A stretch of DNA of 14,488 bases, taken from positions 1 through 14,488 of the forward strand of contig CAZFER010000109.1 in the NCBI GenBank assembly GCA_964517495.1. Reading direction: 5' to 3'. Positions 1-4,978 of the stretch are shown in pieces; position 1 is the stretch's first letter, and each line of letters begins with the position of its first letter. The notes beneath the pieces were generated by a model. That model worked only from the letters and a program-made list of their open reading frames with translations. It was not told the origin of the DNA and made no database searches. Both the position numbers and the translations under genes were made by a program. The DNA comes from CAZFER01 sp964517495. Its GTDB lineage: Bacteria > Hinthialibacterota > Hinthialibacteria > Hinthialibacterales > Hinthialibacteraceae.

Positions 1-67
1 CCCCCCGAATTAAAAACCGGGGCGCCCCGAAAAAAAAGTAATAACCGATGTTAAATGATATGTGTGA

Positions 68-89
68 GGGCAGACCTATGTGTCTGCCC
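68..89. repeat. REP-like palindrome, copy 1
   Basis: A perfect inverted repeat: GGGCAGAC, a 6-base centre CTATGT, then GTCTGCCC. It is followed by AGTG. The same core recurs in degenerate form at 155-176. Short GC-rich palindromes of this shape are common intergenic repeats in environmental genomes and are often spread by RAYT/IS200-like transposases; assigning this one to such a family is inference. It could instead be a structured RNA element of the leader if transcription starts upstream of it. Confidence 0.6.
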
Positions 90-103
90 AGTGCGTGTCA
101 CTC

Positions 104-123
104 CGAATGGATCACGCCATTCG
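104..123. repeat. Perfect 7-bp hairpin between the two REP-like palindromes
   Basis: CGAATGG, loop ATCACG, CCATTCG. The stem is perfect. There is no T-run after it on either strand, so it is not an obvious terminator. Its position between two related palindromes suggests a composite three-hairpin element. Confidence 0.45.
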
Positions 124-154
124 ACCCATCGAGGAGAACATAAAATCAACATAA

Positions 155-176
155 GAGCAGACCTACGTACCTGCTC
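155..176. repeat. REP-like palindrome, copy 2 (diverged)
   Basis: Six-base stem GAGCAG/CTGCTC around ACCTACGTAC. It aligns without gaps to the palindrome at 68-89. The second base pair changes G-C to A-T on both sides, a compensatory change, while the inner stem has decayed. Both copies are followed by a GTG-containing tail (AGTG, GGTG). Confidence 0.5.
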
Positions 177-188
177 GGTGTGTTAAGA

Positions 189-216
189 TTGTCGCTTAAT
201 CCACATCGATTAAAAT
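189..216 (+). promoter_or_regulatory. Putative sigma-70 promoter for the response regulator
   Basis: TTGTCG (189-194), a 16-bp spacer, then TAAAAT (211-216). Transcription would start near 223 and leave a leader of about 70 nt before the ATG at 295. The match is moderate and only the spacing and hexamers support it. Confidence 0.35.
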
Positions 217-294
217 AGGTTTGTGAGGGTAATTCATGATTCCCCCGAATCGTTAACAATATAGGTGTATCTATTTCCCTGAATTGGTGAACAT

Positions 295-1719
295 ATGACA
301 GCATGTATTCTTTTAGTTGAAGACGACCAACGCTATGCCACCCGGCTGCAAAAAAATCTCTCCATCGAGGGTTATGAGATTATTGTGGCCAATAGTGGCG
401 AAGAAGCTTTGGTGCGTTACAATCAGGAATCGATCGATTTAATTATTTCCGACATAAAAATGCCCGGCATCAGCGGCATCGAACTTATGAAGCGCATTTA
501 CGAACAGCAATCAGGCGAGGACCGGGAAATCCCGGTTATGCTTCTCACTTCTGTTGATTCCGTTCGAGTCGCGGTCGATGCCATGAAAAACGGAGCCGCC
601 GATTATATCACTAAAGATTCCGACCGGGATGAAATCATTTTGCGCATCCAAAAGGTTCTTTCCAGCGCCAAAATGCGCGAGGAAAACCGCAGTCTGCGTA
701 AAAAAATCGAAGAAGGCGGTGGTTTTGGCCGTCTCATTGCGGAAAGCAATTCGATGCAAGCCATTTTAACCGAAATCGAACAGACCGCTGATACTGGCGC
801 GGGATTCCTGATTGTCGGCGAAACCGGGGTTGGAAAGGAACTCATCGCCCGTTACATTCATAATAAAAGCCCCAGGATTAAAGAGGCATTTATTGACATC
901 AATTGTGCCGCCCTACCCTCTGATAACCTTTTTCAATCAGAAGTATTCGGCCATGAAAAAGGAGCCTTTACCGGGGCAACCTCCCGAAAGCGTGGACGCC
1001 TTGAATTAGCCGACCGCGGAACCCTTTTCCTCGATGAAATCGGCGATATGCCCCTCGAAAGCCAGGGTAAAATCCTGCGTGCCATTGAAACCCAGGAATT
1101 TGAGCGGCTGGGTGGGAACCAAAAGATCAAGGTGGATGTGGTGGTTATCGCCGCCACCAACAAAGACTTGAAAGCCGAGGTCGACGCTGGCCGCTTTCGA
1201 CAGGATCTGCTCTATCGCCTTGATATTATTCGAATTGAAATCCCTCCCCTGCGAAATCGGCCCGAAGATATCACCCCCATTGCCAATCATTTTTTAAAGG
1301 AATACGCCCAAAAGTACAGCCGTGTTGATCCACAGATTTCTGATGGGGCAATTCAAATCCTCAAATCCTGTTCCTGGCCCGGCAATGTACGTGAACTCAA
1401 GAATTTGATGGAACGTATCATCATTCGCAACCGTAATTGCGAGATAATCGATGAATCCCTCCTCATGCGTGAAGGATTAAATCCCCAAAATGGCGATGCT
1501 CATACAAATCAAACAGCTACCGCTGAAGATACTATCCCCTCCCTTGAAGAAGTAGAACGCAAAACCATCATTGCCGCCTTGGAAAAAACCAACTGGGTAC
1601 AGAGCGAAGCCGCCCGCCTCCTAAAAATTTCCCCCGATCGCATGCAAACCCGTATAAAAAAATTCGGACTTCACCACCCCACCTGGCGAACCCATAAAAA
1701 AAATAATGACTATAAATAG
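295..1719 (+). CDS. Sigma-54-dependent response regulator, NtrC family
   Basis: Cytoplasmic transcription activator of a two-component system. Residues 1-125 form a CheY-like receiver with the acidic pair D10-D11, phospho-acceptor D53 (in SDIKMPG), switch T85 and K107; K107 is followed by Asp instead of the usual Pro. A short linker leads to an AAA+ sigma-54 interaction domain (about 146-385) with Walker A GETGVGKE (175-182), an intact GAFTGA loop (223-228) that contacts sigma-54, Walker B LFLDEIGD (D247-E248), and WPGNVRELKN (361-370). The C-terminus (about 424-460) is a Fis-type helix-turn-helix. At 474 aa it is full length for the family. No histidine kinase is adjacent in the window. The ATG at 295 starts directly on the receiver domain; its ribosome site is weak (TTGGTGA). 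All catalytic motifs are intact, so it should be active. Its targets cannot be read from the window. Confidence 0.93.
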   Translation: MTACILLVEDDQRYATRLQKNLSIEGYEIIVANSGEEALVRYNQESIDLIISDIKMPGISGIELMKRIYEQQSGEDREIPVMLLTSVDSVRVAVDAMKNGAADYITKDSDRDEIILRIQKVLSSAKMREENRSLRKKIEEGGGFGRLIAESNSMQAILTEIEQTADTGAGFLIVGETGVGKELIARYIHNKSPRIKEAFIDINCAALPSDNLFQSEVFGHEKGAFTGATSRKRGRLELADRGTLFLDEIGDMPLESQGKILRAIETQEFERLGGNQKIKVDVVVIAATNKDLKAEVDAGRFRQDLLYRLDIIRIEIPPLRNRPEDITPIANHFLKEYAQKYSRVDPQISDGAIQILKSCSWPGNVRELKNLMERIIIRNRNCEIIDESLLMREGLNPQNGDAHTNQTATAEDTIPSLEEVERKTIIAALEKTNWVQSEAARLLKISPDRMQTRIKKFGLHHPTWRTHKKNNDYK

Positions 1720-2027
1720 GATAAATATTATCTCTAAAATCACCTTTTTGGATAAATAAATTTTTCGCTATGTATAACTTTTATAACTAAATAATCTCGG
1801 CTATTAATTCGTTCGCAAAACAAATTAATCCAATAACTTATGCGATAATCATTTATAAAATCGATTATGTGTATGAGGTGTTTACCCATAATGTGATAGA
1901 TTAATAAATATCTTTTTGGGGTGCTATATATTAAGAAAATAAGATCGATAAAATTTTAAAATTTCGATTTTTATTTTAAAAGACCCTGATTTATCTGAAT
2001 TTAATGGTGGAAAAAATTATTTTTGGG

Positions 2028-2056
2028 TTGACATGTCATTTGATCTATGTTATTAA
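2028..2056 (+). promoter_or_regulatory. Sigma-70 promoter of secreted protein 1, with palindrome over the -35 box
   Basis: A consensus -35 TTGACA (2028-2033), an ideal 17-bp spacer, and -10 TATTAA (2051-2056). The -35 box is embedded in the perfect palindrome TGACATGTCA (2029-2038), a possible operator half-over the promoter. The block 2027-2057 is identical, 31 of 31 bases, to 4869-4899 before the second paralogue, while flanking DNA has diverged. Expected start of transcription is around 2063. Confidence 0.8.
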
Positions 2057-2071
2057 TGATGAGTATTGAAA

Positions 2072-2104
2072 TGCGGAAAATAGTTAATTATTTAACGATC
2101 CGCA
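2072..2104 (+). promoter_or_regulatory. 5'-leader stem-loop of secreted protein 1
   Basis: Outer stem TGCGGA (2072-2077) with TCCGCA (2099-2104), and an inner GTTA/TAAC stem. It begins roughly ten bases after the predicted transcript start and ends before the ribosome site. The arms are conserved in the second paralogue while the loop differs. A 5'-end hairpin that protects the mRNA from decay is the simplest reading; a regulatory role is possible. Confidence 0.6.
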
Positions 2105-2118
2105 AAAAAATTATTTTT

Positions 2119-2124
2119 GGGAGG
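2119..2124 (+). promoter_or_regulatory. Strong Shine-Dalgarno GGGAGG for secreted protein 1
   Basis: GGGAGG followed by TAATC... with 9 bases before the ATG at 2134. It is much stronger than the ribosome sites of most other genes in the window and fixes the start. The same site at the same spacing precedes the paralogue (4964-4969). Confidence 0.85.
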
Positions 2125-2133
2125 TAATCGTAT

Positions 2134-4446
2134 ATGAAAAAATTTGAAGTCAAGCGTATCATTTGGATCGCAGTACTGTGTGTCATAAGTGCGCCTGTTT
2201 TTGCGCAAAGTGTTTTTGACAAAACAGCTGATTGGACTCTTGAAGGTGCTGATAATGTCAAAGCGGAAGGAAATGTGGAGTTCGCTGACGGAGTGTATAC
2301 CCTTCAAGGGAATGGAAACGATATTTGGGGAAATGCGGATGAGGGATTTTATGCCTATACCGAAAAATCCGGAAGTTGGAGCATTTCTGCCAAAATCGAT
2401 TGGAATGACACTGGAACGAATGATTGGTCAAAAATTGGCGTGATGATTCGAGATAATGGTGAACTGCCTGAATCCCGTCACTATTCCGTACTTGCCCGCG
2501 GTGGCCCCGATGGAGCTCAGGATGGAACATATGTTCAAATGCGCCAGCAAGAAGGTCAGGCCTCCCGTGGGTTGGATGCCTATATTGATGGTGCTATAGC
2601 CCCAAGTGCGGGGGGAATCTATGTACGCGTTTCTCGCTATGAGCCTATGGACCTGTTTTGGACCGAAGTTTCTTTTGATGGTAACGAATGGCGGCATGTT
2701 CATACGAACGTGCTTGATTTTGAAGATCCCATCTCTGTTGGAGTTGCCATCACCAGCCACACAGGGGATGACCTGTTGGTCGAAGGAACGGCGGAAGATG
2801 TTGTCATCGAAGAAGTGACAGAAGTTCCCGAAGATGTCATCGGTGGACCCGTCGGTGATTTTGAACATCATGCCGATGTCGGTGATTTCCGCTGGGATAG
2901 TATAGTGGATTATAGTGATGGAACCTACGTTATCGAAGCAGGTGGAGCAGATATCTGGGGTAATGATGATGACTTCCATTATGTTTACAACGAAATGACC
3001 GGAAGCTTTGAAGCCGAAGGTTCGTATTTCGTTATCGGCGTGGGAACTGATTGGTCACGGGCTGGATTTATGGTTCGTCAAAACCTTAGTTGGAGCTCTC
3101 CTCATGTCATGGTTACATCCAATTCAGTACAATTGACCCGATTGAATACTCGAGAAACCTTTGAAGGGAGTGTTTCCAATGGTAGTGTACAAATTCCCTT
3201 CGAAGAACACCAGGAAGAATTCAAAATCGTGAAAGTTGGCAATACCATAGAAGGTTTCTATAAAAACCTTGATGGAGATTGGGTGTCACTTGGCGCTTCA
3301 ACCATTGAAATCGAAGATCCCTTCCTCTTTGGTTTAGCCGTTGGATCCCACAGCGGTAATTCAGGTCCTTCTATAGGGGAATTCAGTGATATTACCATCA
3401 CTGAATATCCGTTTGGAATTGTTCGTGATTTTGATGTTACTGCCATGCCCCCTGGTTCTTCTGAGGTGGTGACTGTCACCTTGAATATACGTGAAGGTGA
3501 AACATTGGATGTCACTATTGTTGAAAATTATCCTGAGGGAACCAATGTGAGTGGTATCTCCGCCAGTAGTGGTGAAACCTCGGATGATGGCAGCGGGGCG
3601 CTTACCTGGACTTTAACCGGAGCAAGTGGTGTACAAACATTGACTTATTCTCTCAATGTTGAAGAAGATGCACCCGAAACAGGAACCCTTTCAGGGACCT
3701 ATGAAAGTCCTGGATTCTCTGGAAGTTCTGGTTCAAAAACGGTTCTGTTCCGTGATACGAATCCTGATGTAGGTGATTTCTTCCAAGGACATATGGATAT
3801 TGGTTCACCTGGCGCAGATGGTGGGGTTATTCGTGAAGATGATACTTGGAAAGTACTCGGTAGCGGTAATGATATTTGGGGTACTGCTGATAACTTCCAC
3901 TTCCTCTATTTCAAAGCGGAAGGCGACTTTGAAATGACCATCGATGAACCTTACATCGGCGCTTTCTCAGTTTTACCCAGTTCCAATGACTGGCAGAAGA
4001 TGGGAATTATGGCGCGTGATGAACTCACACCAAGTTCAGCCTACGCCTATGCCAATCTGCGTTCGTCGGATCAAGACTTCATGCTCCAATGGCGTGAATC
4101 AGATGGAGCTGAGGCCGCATGGGATGGTGATGGTACATTAGTGCCAGGCGTCGATTGGAATCCGAACTGGGATTCAGCAACTGAAAGCATTAATAATCCG
4201 GCGTTTGATGAAGTTTCCCATGGTGGTACAATTAAACTCATCCGCGAAGGCGATGATTTCTTGAGCGCCTTTGTTTTCGAGGGTGAGGAATTCATCAACA
4301 ATGTTCATACGGTTGAAATGACCGATCCCATTTATGTGGGTATCGCCGTGACCTCACACGAAACGGGTTCATTATCGCAAGGTGTATTCAAGAATCCGCA
4401 ATTCACCGGAAACGTGGTTTCCGTTTCGAATTGGATGCTGCACTAA
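2134..4446 (+). CDS. Secreted multidomain LamG-like protein 1 (770 aa)
   Basis: An exported protein of unknown exact function. Residues 1-25 are a Sec signal peptide: basic start, hydrophobic run, APVFAQ cleavage region. No lipobox, membrane anchor or catalytic motif is visible. Three concanavalin/LamG-like (DUF1349-like) beta-sandwich units follow, each marked by a G-x-DIWG-x-x-D-x-FH/FY signature (D63, D273, D580) and a later WxKxGxMxRxxL-like strand. Units 1 and 2 are directly joined; a DUF11-like beta domain (about 430-540, with WTLTGASG) separates units 2 and 3. The C-terminus ends in VSVSNWMLH, identical in the neighbour. The protein is rich in Asp, Glu, Gly and Ser, which fits calcium-stabilised extracellular domains. 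It is the shorter member of a tandem pair with the gene at 4979. A structural, adhesive or glycan-binding surface role is inferred from the architecture and the strong expression signals. Confidence 0.85.
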   Translation: MKKFEVKRIIWIAVLCVISAPVFAQSVFDKTADWTLEGADNVKAEGNVEFADGVYTLQGNGNDIWGNADEGFYAYTEKSGSWSISAKIDWNDTGTNDWSKIGVMIRDNGELPESRHYSVLARGGPDGAQDGTYVQMRQQEGQASRGLDAYIDGAIAPSAGGIYVRVSRYEPMDLFWTEVSFDGNEWRHVHTNVLDFEDPISVGVAITSHTGDDLLVEGTAEDVVIEEVTEVPEDVIGGPVGDFEHHADVGDFRWDSIVDYSDGTYVIEAGGADIWGNDDDFHYVYNEMTGSFEAEGSYFVIGVGTDWSRAGFMVRQNLSWSSPHVMVTSNSVQLTRLNTRETFEGSVSNGSVQIPFEEHQEEFKIVKVGNTIEGFYKNLDGDWVSLGASTIEIEDPFLFGLAVGSHSGNSGPSIGEFSDITITEYPFGIVRDFDVTAMPPGSSEVVTVTLNIREGETLDVTIVENYPEGTNVSGISASSGETSDDGSGALTWTLTGASGVQTLTYSLNVEEDAPETGTLSGTYESPGFSGSSGSKTVLFRDTNPDVGDFFQGHMDIGSPGADGGVIREDDTWKVLGSGNDIWGTADNFHFLYFKAEGDFEMTIDEPYIGAFSVLPSSNDWQKMGIMARDELTPSSAYAYANLRSSDQDFMLQWRESDGAEAAWDGDGTLVPGVDWNPNWDSATESINNPAFDEVSHGGTIKLIREGDDFLSAFVFEGEEFINNVHTVEMTDPIYVGIAVTSHETGSLSQGVFKNPQFTGNVVSVSNWMLH
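4282..4383 (+). repeat. Gene-conversion-like tract, copy A
   Basis: A 102-bp stretch near the 3' end of secreted protein gene 1 that differs from 7439-7540 at only one base, although codons just upstream differ at many silent positions. Confidence 0.7.
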
Positions 4447-4483
4447 GCGAGCCACCCCGTTTTAATAAGATTAAAATGAATTC

Positions 4484-4513
4484 AAGGCCCGGGCATCGTC
4501 CGGGCCTTTTTTT
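4484..4513 (+). terminator. Rho-independent terminator after secreted protein 1
   Basis: Stem AAGGCCCGG / CCGGGCCTT with loop GCATCGT, followed by a run of seven T. It is of the same design as the one after the second paralogue. Confidence 0.92.
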
Positions 4514-4868
4514 CCCCCTCTATCTTTTCAACGCATCTAAACAACCATCACTGGTTGGCAGAAAAAAATCTTATAAACCAAACCCAACGAAAATTAAGTA
4601 AATTTTTGTCTAATTATTACTTGGTGTATAAGATGTATCATTAAATGAATTCATTCGTAAAATCAATGAACATAATGACTTACGCAAATTTTATTCATAT
4701 ATTCGATTGTTCCAGATTGTAATTACACCCAATTTATGGCTAAATAATTATCTATTAAATATAGCATTTCTTTAGCGTGTGATTATAGGTAGAATTCAAT
4801 AAGTTCTGTTCTATATCTTAAAAGACGTTGATTAAATTGAATTTAATTTGAAAAAAAGAATTGATTGT
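4514..4868. other. AT-rich spacer upstream of secreted protein 2
   Basis: No gene. From 4648 it aligns weakly to the region from 1806 in front of paralogue 1 (for example AATTCATTCGTAAAA against AATTCGTTCGCAAAA). It is a decayed copy of the duplicated upstream region and may contain activator sites. Confidence 0.6.
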
Positions 4869-4869
4869 G

Positions 4870-4898
4870 TTGACATGTCATTTGATCTATGTTATTAA
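4870..4898 (+). promoter_or_regulatory. Sigma-70 promoter of secreted protein 2, with palindrome over the -35 box
   Basis: TTGACA (4870-4875), 17-bp spacer, TATTAA (4893-4898), with TGACATGTCA at 4871-4880. The 31-bp block 4869-4899 is identical to 2027-2057, so both paralogues probably share one regulator and one sigma factor. Confidence 0.8.
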
Positions 4899-4912
4899 TA
4901 AATAGCCCTAAA

Positions 4913-4947
4913 TTGCGGAAAATCGTTTATATTTTAACGATCCGCAA
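4913..4947 (+). promoter_or_regulatory. 5'-leader stem-loop of secreted protein 2
   Basis: Outer stem TTGCGGA (4913-4919) with TCCGCAA (4941-4947) and an inner TCGTT/AACGA stem, with an AT-rich loop. The 33-nt core is the same length as in paralogue 1. The arms and the AACGATCCGCAAAA right side are conserved while the loop has changed, which points to selection on structure. Confidence 0.6.
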
Positions 4948-4963
4948 AATCTATTTTAATTTT

Positions 4964-4969
4964 GGGAGG
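4964..4969 (+). promoter_or_regulatory. Strong Shine-Dalgarno GGGAGG for secreted protein 2
   Basis: GGGAGG with 9 bases before the ATG at 4979; same site and spacing as paralogue 1. It decides the start codon. Confidence 0.85.
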
Positions 4970-4978
4970 TAATATTGT

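Larger units (their letters stand above)
1..294. other. Non-coding region upstream of the response regulator
   Basis: No open reading frame of note lies here. It holds two related palindromes (68-89 and 155-176), a separate 7-bp hairpin (104-123), and a plausible sigma-70 promoter (189-216), all listed separately. A GC-rich palindrome next to an A-run sits at 18-29 by the window edge, too compact to call a terminator. The other sequence is unremarkable. The region probably lies between two transcription units, the other one being outside the window. Confidence 0.6.
1720..2133. other. AT-rich intergenic region carrying the promoter/leader of secreted protein 1
   Basis: About 410 bp, strongly AT-rich. 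I see no convincing terminator after the response regulator. An AT palindrome lies at 1944-1968. From about 1806 onward the sequence aligns, with drift, to the region starting at 4648 in front of the second paralogue, at nearly the same distance from the start codon (328 versus 331 bp). This shows that the duplicated unit includes the upstream region. Confidence 0.65.

Noticed and set aside
1..40. GC palindrome 18-29 flanked by A and T runs, possible minus-strand terminator
   Set aside because: At most a 4-bp stem with a 4-base loop; no gene seen on the left side to support it.
1944..1968. AT-rich palindrome around AAATTTTAAAATTT followed by T-rich DNA
   Set aside because: Stem has almost no GC and is far from the response regulator stop; too weak to call a terminator, and not conserved before the paralogue.
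2428..2979. 183-codon antisense open frame inside secreted protein gene 1
   Set aside because: It is a shadow of the long plus-strand gene, with no ribosome site and no recognisable domain.
1720..4978. Search for sigma-54 (-24/-12) promoters before the secreted protein genes
   Set aside because: No TGGC with correctly spaced TGC was found; the TTGACA/TATTAA promoters explain transcription.
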